A DNA stretch of 57,834 nt from an uncultured Clostridium sp. (GTDB taxonomy: Bacteria; Bacillota; Clostridia; Clostridiales; Clostridiaceae): the NCBI GenBank assembly GCA_900543325.1, contig UQQU01000008.1, positions 1 to 57,834 of the forward strand. Direction: 5' to 3'. Below, piece by piece: positions 24,830 to 31,865 of this stretch (within the stretch, counting starts at the first letter, position 1; each line of letters starts with the position of its first letter). Under the pieces are notes generated by a model that did no database searches, was not told the origin of the DNA, and saw only the letters and a program-made list of their open reading frames with translations. The position numbers and the translations under genes were made by a program.

Positions 24830-25666
24830 ATGCAAATACTATGGAAAAAATACACTAAGGAGAATTTTGAAATAAATGTAGATGAATGTGGAATAGAACA
24901 AGGTGTTCCAGGCTTTGGGTATAAGTATGAGGTGTTGAAAAATGTTGTTATACATTATGTAAGTAAAGGAGAAGGTACTTTTAAGTTAAATGATAACCTA
25001 TATAATTTAAAGCAAGGTGATATATTTATATTATTAAAGGGAATGAAAGTTGAGTATATGGCATCTATAGATGATCCTTGGGAGTATTATTGGATAGGTT
25101 TTAGTGGTTCAAATGCAAATGAATATTTAAATAGAACCTCTATTATTGATTCATATACTGCTAGATGTAAAGAAGATTCAAAAATACCGCATATAATATT
25201 AAAGATGTGTGAAATATCAAAAACTTATAATCCTTCATGTTCTGATGACATATTATTATTAAGGGAACTTTATTCATTATTACATATTCTTATAGAGGAG
25301 TTTCCTAAAGCTTTTGAGTGTAAGGATAGAGAGTTACATACGTATATTCAAGAAGCTATTAATTTTATTAATTCTAATTATATGAATAGTATAACTGTTA
25401 ATGAAATTGCTAATCATGTAAATTTAAGTAGAAGTTATTTATATAAAATGTTTATAAAAAATCTTAAGGTTTCTCCACAAAAGTATCTGATAAATCTTAG
25501 AATGTATAATGCAACACTTTTATTAAAAAATACTAAGATTCCTATAGGAGAAGTTGCAAGTAAGGTAGGATATAGTGATTCTCTGTTATTTTCAAAAACT
25601 TTTTCTAAATATTTTTCAATGTCTCCATTAAATTATAGAAATAATCAGTTAAATAAAACAAAATAA
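24830..25666 (+). CDS. AraC-family transcription regulator
   Basis: The 278-aa protein has an N-terminal cupin-like sugar-sensing domain (about residues 20-90, including YVSKGEGTFKLNDNLYNLKQGD) and a C-terminal pair of AraC helix-turn-helix motifs (about 175-275; ITVNEIANHVNLSRSYLYKMF and IGEVASKVGYSDSLLFSKTF). It lies between and divergent from lacZ and faces the GPH symporter gene. The ATG follows GGGGTGAGAG. It is the obvious candidate activator of lacZ, with the sugar or a product as ligand. Confidence 0.9.
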   Translation: MQILWKKYTKENFEINVDECGIEQGVPGFGYKYEVLKNVVIHYVSKGEGTFKLNDNLYNLKQGDIFILLKGMKVEYMASIDDPWEYYWIGFSGSNANEYLNRTSIIDSYTARCKEDSKIPHIILKMCEISKTYNPSCSDDILLLRELYSLLHILIEEFPKAFECKDRELHTYIQEAINFINSNYMNSITVNEIANHVNLSRSYLYKMFIKNLKVSPQKYLINLRMYNATLLLKNTKIPIGEVASKVGYSDSLLFSKTFSKYFSMSPLNYRNNQLNKTK

Positions 25667-25680
25667 TATTTAAAATATAA

Positions 25681-25724
25681 AAAGTATAAATAAGGTTTAT
25701 ATATAAACTTTATTTATACTTTTT
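25681..25724. terminator. Bidirectional terminator between the araC-type and symporter genes
   Basis: AAAGTATAAATAAGGTTTA pairs with TAAACTTTATTTATACTTT; T runs flank it on both strands, fitting its place between convergent genes. Confidence 0.8.
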
Positions 25725-25733
25725 ATTAGTTAT

Positions 25734-27098
25734 TTATTCACTTATTCTTGTAACACCGTTTCTTAAGTCATCAACTATTGCATCATATTCAGCTTCTGAT
25801 AAATTATATCTTTTTAATAATAAGAAACTTACCATTATAATTATACATGGAATTAAAGTTTGCATTATATGGATTCCGTTTAGTGTAAATGCAGATTGAG
25901 CTGAATTAGCATTATATCCAATATAAGCTAAAATATATCCGCATAAAGCTCCACCAATGGCATTAGAAATTTTACTTTTAAATATATTTAAAGAGAATAT
26001 CATTCCTTCAGATCTTTTACCTGTTTGCCATTCACCATATTCAACACAATCAGCAACCATTGAAGTTAAGGTAATATAACCAGCACCATCAAAAATACCA
26101 CATATAAAGTTTATAGCTATCATTGCATATAATGAAGAATATGATAGTGAGAATATTAAAAATGCCCCAAGTGCAGTAACTAATAGTCCTAAAAGTGCAG
26201 TATTTCTTTTTCCAAGTTTTTTTGTTAAGTATGGAGATATTAATCCTCCTAATATACTTGCTACTAGAGTAACTGAAGTTACAACAGGAATCATCATTTC
26301 TGCATTAAAGTTATACTTTATATAGTATATAGAAATTGTATTTTTTATTGAACTACTTAATTCTAATACTAACATTGATAATAGAACTATTCTTAAAGGT
26401 TTATTTGTCTTCAATAAATTTACAAATTGTTTAAAGCCTTGTTTTTCTTTTTTAGTTTTAGTAGTGTTAAGTTCCTTAACTCCAAGAGCTGTAATCCAAA
26501 TAAATATACTTGCAAAAACAGCGTAAATTATTGCTACCTTTGTCCAACTTTTAAGAGCTGAAACAAGAGGAATAGTAAGAGTAGAAATTATGAATCCACC
26601 TACATATGCTATTGTTCTTGCAGAAGTAACAATTTTAGTTTTCCCTTCAGAAGATCTTGTAATATTAGCAGAAAGTGACCAATATGGTATGTCCATAGCA
26701 GTAAAGGATATTCCCCATAAGATATATGATGCGTACATCCATATAATTTTATTACTATAACTTAAATCTGGGGTAGAAAAACACATTATAGTTGTAATTG
26801 ATATAAATATTGGAACAGCAAATAAATAAGGTCTGCTTTTTCCAATTTTAGTATTAGTATTATCAACTATAACACCCATTATAGGATCTGTTATACCATC
26901 GATAATTCTTGCTACTAAAAATAATGTACCTACGGCGGCAGCTCCTATTCCAAAACTATCAGTTAAGAAAATTAAAAGATAAGTATTAATTAAAGAAAAT
27001 ATAATATTATTTCCTAGACTTCCAGCGGCATAGCTAGATAAAGTTTTTATAGAAATATCATCACTTTTATTAATTTTATTGTTTATTATTGTATTCAA
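25734..27098 (-). CDS. GPH-family sugar:cation symporter (MelB/LacS-like)
   Basis: The 454-aa membrane protein has about 12 helices and the GPH-family features of glycoside-pentoside-hexuronide carriers: N-terminal SSYAAGSLGNN, the loop segment DGITDPIMGVIVDNT with the conserved aspartates, and GKSRPYLFAVPIFI. It imports a sugar with sodium or protons. There is no fused EIIA domain, unlike LacS. The start is a TTG (TTGAATACA) after GAGGTGAT. With lacZ and the AraC regulator it likely imports lactose or a related galactoside. Confidence 0.88.
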   Translation of the reverse strand: MNTIINNKINKSDDISIKTLSSYAAGSLGNNIIFSLINTYLLIFLTDSFGIGAAAVGTLFLVARIIDGITDPIMGVIVDNTNTKIGKSRPYLFAVPIFISITTIMCFSTPDLSYSNKIIWMYASYILWGISFTAMDIPYWSLSANITRSSEGKTKIVTSARTIAYVGGFIISTLTIPLVSALKSWTKVAIIYAVFASIFIWITALGVKELNTTKTKKEKQGFKQFVNLLKTNKPLRIVLLSMLVLELSSSIKNTISIYYIKYNFNAEMMIPVVTSVTLVASILGGLISPYLTKKLGKRNTALLGLLVTALGAFLIFSLSYSSLYAMIAINFICGIFDGAGYITLTSMVADCVEYGEWQTGKRSEGMIFSLNIFKSKISNAIGGALCGYILAYIGYNANSAQSAFTLNGIHIMQTLIPCIIIMVSFLLLKRYNLSEAEYDAIVDDLRNGVTRISE

Positions 27099-27157
27099 AC
27101 TATCACCTCTATATTTTATAATAAAATCTACAATACCTGTTTAATTAAACTTTTAAT

Positions 27158-27171
27158 AGAAATCGATTTCT
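27158..27171. promoter_or_regulatory. Perfect 14-bp palindrome upstream of the symporter gene
   Basis: AGAAATCGATTTCT is fully palindromic and centred on CG, like LacI-family or cre operators. It lies about 60 bases upstream of the symporter start. Confidence 0.45.
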
Positions 27172-27410
27172 TAATTCATATTAATATTACAAAATTTTAT
27201 TTTATAATAATATAGCATTAAGTTTCTAAAATATTGATTTATATTTCCTAATTAAAAATATTGTAATTATAAAATATGTTTTAGTTGTGAGCATTAAAAA
27301 TTAAATTATTATTTTATTAATAAGAAGGTTTTATTATATTTTTTGATAAAAAAATAGATAAAATTCCCAAAATATATATTAGATGTTGAAATATATCGTA
27401 CGGATGTATA
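27172..27410. other. AT-rich divergent intergenic region, no gene seen
   Basis: Between the symporter and galU I see only AT-rich sequence and promoters; no open frame of note or stable hairpin. Confidence 0.5.
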
Positions 27411-27438
27411 TTTAAAATATAGCTTATAATGGTATAAT
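27411..27438 (+). promoter_or_regulatory. galU promoter
   Basis: TTTAAA (27411-27416) and the extended -10 TGGTATAAT (27430-27438) are spaced 16 bases. The leader to the ATG is about 135 bases and AT-rich without a recognised riboswitch. Confidence 0.55.
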
Positions 27439-27580
27439 GTAATATATTACTGTCTGAAATAGTAAACGAATAAAATTACAATAACACATATACTTAGAAT
27501 ATTTGTAAAGTGTTTATTAACAGCTTACATAAAATATTATATTTAAAGTATAGTAACGAAGTAAGGAGACAATAGGAGTT

Positions 27581-28453
27581 ATGGAAAAGAGAATAAGAAA
27601 AGCAATAATACCTGCAGCTGGTCTTGGAACTAGATTTTTACCAGCAACAAAGGCCCAACCAAAAGAAATGCTTCCAATAGTTGATAAGCCAACATTACAA
27701 TACATAATTGAAGAATGTGTCGCATCAGGAATAGAAGAAATACTTATAATAACAGGAAGAAATAAAAAGTCTATAGAAGACCACTTTGATAAATCAGTAG
27801 AACTTGAAATGGAGCTTGAAAAAGCAGGAAAACAAGAAATGCTTGAAATGGTTAGAGATATATCGGACATGGTGAATATCTATTTCATAAGACAAAAAGA
27901 ACCAAGAGGATTAGGACACGCTATTCTTTGCGCAAAGACTTTCGTAGGGGATGAGCCTTTTGCAGTATTACTTGGAGATGATGTTGTTTATAATGATAGA
28001 AAGCCATGCTTAAAGCAACTTATGGATTGTTATAGTGAATATAAGACTTCAGTTTTAGGTGTTCAAACTGTAGCAGATGAAGATGTAAATAAATATGGAA
28101 TAGTTGGTGGAATTCATATTGAAGATAGAGTTTATAAGGTTAAGAACTTAGTTGAAAAGCCTTCAGTAGAAGAGGCACCATCTAATGTTGCAATATTAGG
28201 TAGATATATAATTACACCAAAGATATTTGAAATATTAGAAAGAACTGAACCAGGTAAGGGAAATGAAATTCAACTTACAGATGCACTTCTTAAGCTTATT
28301 GAAGAAGAAGCAATGTATGCTTACGACTTTGAAGGAAGAAGATATGATGTAGGTGATAAGCTTGGATTCCTTGAAGCTACAGTTGAATATGCTCTTAGAA
28401 AAGAAGACTTAAGAGATGGATTTATTGAGTATTTAAAAACTATTATAAAATAG
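27581..28453 (+). CDS. galU: UTP-glucose-1-phosphate uridylyltransferase
   Basis: This 290-aa cytoplasmic enzyme makes UDP-glucose from glucose 1-phosphate. The nucleotidyltransferase signature AAGLGTRFLPATKAQPKEMLPI lies near residue 10, and conserved EPRGLGHAILCA, VLLGDDVVY and VEKP follow. The ATG follows AAGGAGACAATAGGAG. UDP-glucose is substrate for GalE, glycolipids and teichoic acid glucosylation, and would have fed the now broken ugd. It is followed by a terminator whose flank recurs at 13512-13578. Confidence 0.95.
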   Translation: MEKRIRKAIIPAAGLGTRFLPATKAQPKEMLPIVDKPTLQYIIEECVASGIEEILIITGRNKKSIEDHFDKSVELEMELEKAGKQEMLEMVRDISDMVNIYFIRQKEPRGLGHAILCAKTFVGDEPFAVLLGDDVVYNDRKPCLKQLMDCYSEYKTSVLGVQTVADEDVNKYGIVGGIHIEDRVYKVKNLVEKPSVEEAPSNVAILGRYIITPKIFEILERTEPGKGNEIQLTDALLKLIEEEAMYAYDFEGRRYDVGDKLGFLEATVEYALRKEDLRDGFIEYLKTIIK

Positions 28454-28473
28454 AAGATAGTTTTGAATTTTAT

Positions 28474-28506
28474 AAAGAGCTATACCTGTGTATAGCTCTT
28501 TTCTTT
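28474..28506 (+). terminator. galU terminator
   Basis: AAAGAGCTATAC and GTATAGCTCTTT pair around CTGT and are followed by TCTTTATG. A scar copy is at 13520-13548. Confidence 0.85.
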
Positions 28507-28534
28507 ATGTATACTTCAAGGAGTGATTAATATT

Positions 28535-29128
28535 TTATTTTTCAAATGGAGATTCTGGGAATCTTATAAAATATCCTTGAGGGTGTTCACAAACTGGACA
28601 TTTTAAAGGTGCTTCTTGACCTTCATAAATAAATCCGCAATTAGTACACATCCATGCAGTACTAGCAGTATCTTTAAATAATGATCCATTTTCTAGCATA
28701 TCAGCATATTTCTTAAATCTGTCGGAATGAACTTTTTCAATAGAAGCAATATTAGTAAATAATTTTTCTATATCTGGAAAACCTTCTTCTTTAGCAATTG
28801 CAGCAAACTCGTTATAGACATGTTCAAATTCGTTATTTTCATGTTTTTCAGCCAGTCTTAATAAAGTTAATGTACTAGTTTCTACAACAACTGGATATGA
28901 AGCAGTTATTTCTAATTCTTCCCCAGAAAACTCTTTTAATTTATCCATAAATTGCTTAGCATGAGCTTTTTCTTGATTTGCAGTATAGTTGAATAAGTCT
29001 TCTAAAATAGGATATCCTTCTTTTTTTGCAACAGATGCAGAGAAGGTATATCTATTTCTAGCTTGGCTTTCACCCGCAAAAGCTTTTAATAAATTTTCTT
29101 TAGTTTTACTTGTGTTAAAGTTAGTCAT
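28535..29128 (-). CDS. rbr: Rubrerythrin
   Basis: The 197-aa protein protects anaerobes by reducing hydrogen peroxide. It has the ferritin-like diiron domain (GESQARNRYTFSASVAKKEGY, ANQEKAHAKQF, EEGFPDIEKLF and IEKVHSDRF supply the Glu/His ligands) and a C-terminal rubredoxin-like domain with two cysteine pairs (WMCTNCGFIYEG and LKCPVCEHPQGYF). The ATG at 29128 follows AAAGGTGG; a GTG four codons upstream overlaps that site. It is convergent with galU. Confidence 0.95.
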   Translation of the reverse strand: MTNFNTSKTKENLLKAFAGESQARNRYTFSASVAKKEGYPILEDLFNYTANQEKAHAKQFMDKLKEFSGEELEITASYPVVVETSTLTLLRLAEKHENNEFEHVYNEFAAIAKEEGFPDIEKLFTNIASIEKVHSDRFKKYADMLENGSLFKDTASTAWMCTNCGFIYEGQEAPLKCPVCEHPQGYFIRFPESPFEK

Positions 29129-29322
29129 TGAAATTACCACCTTTATTAAAATTTAAAATATAAATCATAGTTATATGTCTTTATTCTTGTCATAGTAAAT
29201 TTTTTTATACTTATCATAAACAGAAGTAAATAAAAAAATATATATATTAATAATTAATTGAATATGTTGCAGTGTAGGTGGAAAGAATTATAATAAAATT
29301 GTTTAGTATAAGAGGTGATTAT

Positions 29323-29523
29323 TTGATTAAATATATTTTTATTATTGGATTTATGTTTTTAGTGTGTGTAGTTATTTTTGCATTATTAAAGGCGGCAAGT
29401 GATTTTGATGATGAAGTTGAAGAATTTTATAATAACTTTTATGAAGATGATGGTTTAGATGAGGAATATGATTATTACGACAACAAATACAAGGAAACAA
29501 TAGATAAAAATAAAAATATATAA
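29323..29523 (+). CDS. Small membrane protein with acidic tail
   Basis: This 66-aa protein has one N-terminal hydrophobic helix (IKYIFIIGFMFLVCVVIFALL) and a very acidic, tyrosine-rich tail (DEVEEFYNNF, DEEYDYYDN). TTG at 29323 is chosen because GAGGTGAT precedes it; an upstream ATG in frame at 29278 has no clear ribosome binding site. I do not recognise a family. It stands alone between rubrerythrin and the riboswitch-led operon. Confidence 0.5.
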   Translation: MIKYIFIIGFMFLVCVVIFALLKAASDFDDEVEEFYNNFYEDDGLDEEYDYYDNKYKETIDKNKNI

Positions 29524-29642
29524 TGAAATTTAGAGTATATTTTTTTATGTATTAACATATTTGCATATTTATAAAGCGGTTATTGACAAAATGTTCTAAT
29601 TAGTGACAAAAATATGTAAGATTAATAAATTAATTAAATATA

Positions 29643-29671
29643 TTTACATTATATGTAATAAAATGTATAAT
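29643..29671 (+). promoter_or_regulatory. Promoter of the matrix operon
   Basis: TTTACA (29643-29648) and TATAAT (29666-29671) are 17 bases apart, close to the housekeeping consensus. Transcription should start near 29678, just before the riboswitch. The preceding 29524-29642 is AT-rich spacer. Confidence 0.7.
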
Positions 29672-29677
29672 TTATAC

Positions 29678-29750
29678 ATAGATTCTGAGAAATATATTCT
29701 GTATTTGGGCACTTAGAATATGTGGAGATAGTAGTGCAACCGGCTATTAT
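29678..29750 (+). promoter_or_regulatory. Cyclic di-GMP-II riboswitch
   Basis: The conserved core of the class II c-di-GMP aptamer is present: TTTGGGCACTT (about 29704-29714) and AGTAGTGCAACCGGC (29730-29744), separated by a short hairpin region. These match the well-known Clostridioides difficile aptamers (TTGGGCACTT and AGTAGTGCAACCGAC). ATAG near 29678 can close the P1 stem with CTAT at 29744-29747. The 3' side overlaps the 5' arm of a terminator, so ligand binding should prevent termination (ON switch). The leader to the first gene is about 195 bases. Confidence 0.9.
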
Positions 29751-29800
29751 ATATAATGATATTTTTATAAGTATCTTTATATATAATAGCTTTTATTTTT
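29743..29800 (+). terminator. Riboswitch expression-platform terminator
   Basis: GCTATTATATATAATGATAT (29743-29762) pairs with the strand ending TATATATAATAGC at 29790, 18 of 20 positions. TTTTATTTTT follows. Its 5' arm shares bases with the aptamer P1 stem. Confidence 0.85.
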
Positions 29801-29871
29801 CCTTAGAATTAGAAGATATATATAAATATTTAAATACATATTAGAGTAAAGGAATTTAGGTGGAGTACATA

Positions 29872-30561
29872 ATGAATAAGAAAAAGTTGTCATTAATGAT
29901 AGCAGCAGGAGTATTAGCAGTAACAGTAGTGGGAGGATCATTAGCTTGGTTTACATCTAAAGATGCTGAAACAAACCATTTTAGTACAGGTTCAATTAGT
30001 CATAAAATAGTAGAAGATTTTAATAAAAAAGGAGCTTCAAAAGATTTATTACCAGGAGATGAAGTTAATAAGGATGTATGGATAAAAAATACTGGTAAGT
30101 CAGAAGCTTTATTAAGAGTTAAAATAACACCACAATGGGTTACTAATGAAGATGTAGCAGATAACGATTTAGAAACTGATGTAATACAATTAGTTTTTGC
30201 AGAAAATGTTCAAACAGAAGTTAATTCAGGCGTAAATGATACTGCAAAATGGGTATGCGGAAAGGATGGCTATTTCTACTATACATCAATATTACCAGTT
30301 AATACAGATAATATTGAACGTCAAACTGCACAGTTATTAGATGCCGTTAGATTAAGTGGAGCAGTAACAGATCAAAGTAATTATGCTAACAAAGAAATGA
30401 ATATAATAATTGAATCTGAAACAGTTCAAGTAAATAAAGATGCCTATAGAGAAGAGTGGAAAATTACTGAAAATGTAGAAGGAAGCATTATTAGTATGTT
30501 AGATGGATTAGTAGATTCTTATAAAGAAGCAAATGGTAAAACTCACGTTAATAATAACTAA
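29872..30561 (+). CDS. TasA/camelysin-like matrix protein, major subunit candidate
   Basis: The 229-aa protein begins MNKKKLSLMIAAGVLAV, a signal peptide followed by the SLAWFTSKDAETNHFSTG pattern of TasA/camelysin (SipW-dependent) proteins. The mature part has the beta-domain motif LLPGDEVNKDVWIKNTGKSEALLRV. Such proteins form extracellular biofilm fibres in Bacillus, and BsaA-type relatives do so in Clostridium perfringens. Start 29872 follows TAGGTGGAG; the frame's upstream GTG lacks this. It is first in a riboswitch-controlled operon with a SipW-type peptidase, so it is the likely bulk fibre subunit. Confidence 0.87.
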   Translation: MNKKKLSLMIAAGVLAVTVVGGSLAWFTSKDAETNHFSTGSISHKIVEDFNKKGASKDLLPGDEVNKDVWIKNTGKSEALLRVKITPQWVTNEDVADNDLETDVIQLVFAENVQTEVNSGVNDTAKWVCGKDGYFYYTSILPVNTDNIERQTAQLLDAVRLSGAVTDQSNYANKEMNIIIESETVQVNKDAYREEWKITENVEGSIISMLDGLVDSYKEANGKTHVNNN

Positions 30562-30578
30562 TTAAATAATAGAAGATA

Positions 30579-31244
30579 ATGAGTAAAAAAATGAACTGGA
30601 TATATAAAACATTATTTATAATTTTTATTACTATAATTATTATTCCATTTAATGATATAAAAGCAGATACTATAGGTGAAATAGCAAGGGACAATATAGA
30701 TTCAGAGTTGGTTATAGGACGTAATAATTTATTTAATAATGATGAAACCTCTGTTTTTATAAATGCAAGTAATCTTATGCCAGGTGATTATATAGAGAAA
30801 AACTTACGAATAAAAAATAAATCTAATAAAGTATTTAACATAGTAATGAATGCAGAGGAAATAACTAATAAAGAGGATGAATTTTATTTATTAGATAAAT
30901 TAGAAATAACTTTAATATATGATAATAAAGTAATTTATAAAGGACAAGCATCTGATATAGATATTCTTAAGAATAATTATATAAACTTAGGAAAAATAAT
31001 AAAAAATAATGAATCAATATTAAAGGTCATCTCTAAATTAGATGGGAGTTCTGTGGGTAATGATTTTCAAAATAAATATGGTGTTTTTAATATTAATTTC
31101 TTTATTACCGAAGAATATGAGGATTATAGTAAGTGGCATAACAAGCTTTTTAAACTACCTCAAACTGGTAAAGATAATATTATATATGTAGTTTTAATAT
31201 CAGCATTATCAATATTATTTGTATATAAATTAATAAAGAAATAA
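30579..31244 (+). CDS. LPXTG-anchored protein with TasA-like domain
   Basis: This 221-aa protein has a signal peptide (KTLFIIFITIIIIPF, cleavage near IKADT) and a C-terminal sortase signal: LPQTG at 193-197, a hydrophobic helix and KLIKK. The mature domain contains NLMPGDYIEKNLRIKNKS, like the LLPGDEVNKDVWIKN element of the preceding fibre protein. It may anchor the fibre to the peptidoglycan through a housekeeping sortase; no sortase gene is in the window. It follows the first gene by 17 bases; the ribosome binding site (AGAAG) is weak. Confidence 0.82.
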   Translation: MSKKMNWIYKTLFIIFITIIIIPFNDIKADTIGEIARDNIDSELVIGRNNLFNNDETSVFINASNLMPGDYIEKNLRIKNKSNKVFNIVMNAEEITNKEDEFYLLDKLEITLIYDNKVIYKGQASDIDILKNNYINLGKIIKNNESILKVISKLDGSSVGNDFQNKYGVFNINFFITEEYEDYSKWHNKLFKLPQTGKDNIIYVVLISALSILFVYKLIKK

Positions 31245-31253
31245 TTTTAAAAT

Positions 31254-31288
31254 AAAGACTAACTTGGAGTTATAACCAGTTAGTCTTT
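31254..31288 (+). terminator. Intra-operon hairpin before sipW
   Basis: AAAGACTAACT-GG pairs with CCAGTTAGTCTTT around AGTTATAA. Only a short T run (TTTTG) follows, so partial termination is likely, lowering expression of downstream genes relative to the fibre genes. Confidence 0.65.
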
Positions 31289-31337
31289 TGTGATAAGTAA
31301 GATTCTAAATAGCAGTCTAACAAAGGAGTAGAACTAA

Positions 31338-31865
31338 ATGAAAAAGGTAATTAAAGTTTTATATAATATAGTTTTTTATGCTTTTATAGCTATCATAATA
31401 GGATTTAGTATATTATCTTTTAGTGCTAATGAATATAAGGGTGTAAAAAAGATTGGAAGATTTGCTTTTTGTAATGTACTTACAGGAAGTATGTCTCCAA
31501 CTATAAATCCAGGTAGTTTAATTATTATTGAGGAATATAAGGAAAATCAAGTAGAAGTAGGTGATATTGTTACTTTTTCAGGTGAGCAAACTGACAGTAT
31601 TGTAACTCATAGAATAGTTGAAGAACAAAATAATGGTGAATATTATGTAACACAGGGTGATGCTAATAATACAGTTGATTCATTCCCGGTAAGAAAAGAC
31701 ATGATAGTAGGAAAGGTTATTATTATAATTCCTGCATTAGGATCAATAATGTTATTTATTCAAAATAATATATTTATAGTTTTAGGAATCATAGCATTAA
31801 TTGTTCTATTATCTGAAATATTTAAAAGTAGCAGAAAAAAAGCTGAGGTGGTAAGCAAATGCTAA
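31338..31865 (+). CDS. sipW: Signal peptidase I, SipW (ER-type)
   Basis: The 175-aa membrane protease removes signal peptides from TasA-like proteins. It has an N-terminal helix (about residues 8-30), the catalytic serine Ser51 in LTGSMSPTINPGS, and His91 in IVTHRIVEE, the histidine of the ER/SipW type in place of the lysine of ordinary signal peptidases. A second helix is near the C-terminus (IFIVLGIIALIVLLSEIF). The ATG follows AAGGAG. The stop overlaps the start of the next gene. Its neighbours on both sides are its presumed substrates. Confidence 0.93.
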   Translation: MKKVIKVLYNIVFYAFIAIIIGFSILSFSANEYKGVKKIGRFAFCNVLTGSMSPTINPGSLIIIEEYKENQVEVGDIVTFSGEQTDSIVTHRIVEEQNNGEYYVTQGDANNTVDSFPVRKDMIVGKVIIIIPALGSIMLFIQNNIFIVLGIIALIVLLSEIFKSSRKKAEVVSKC

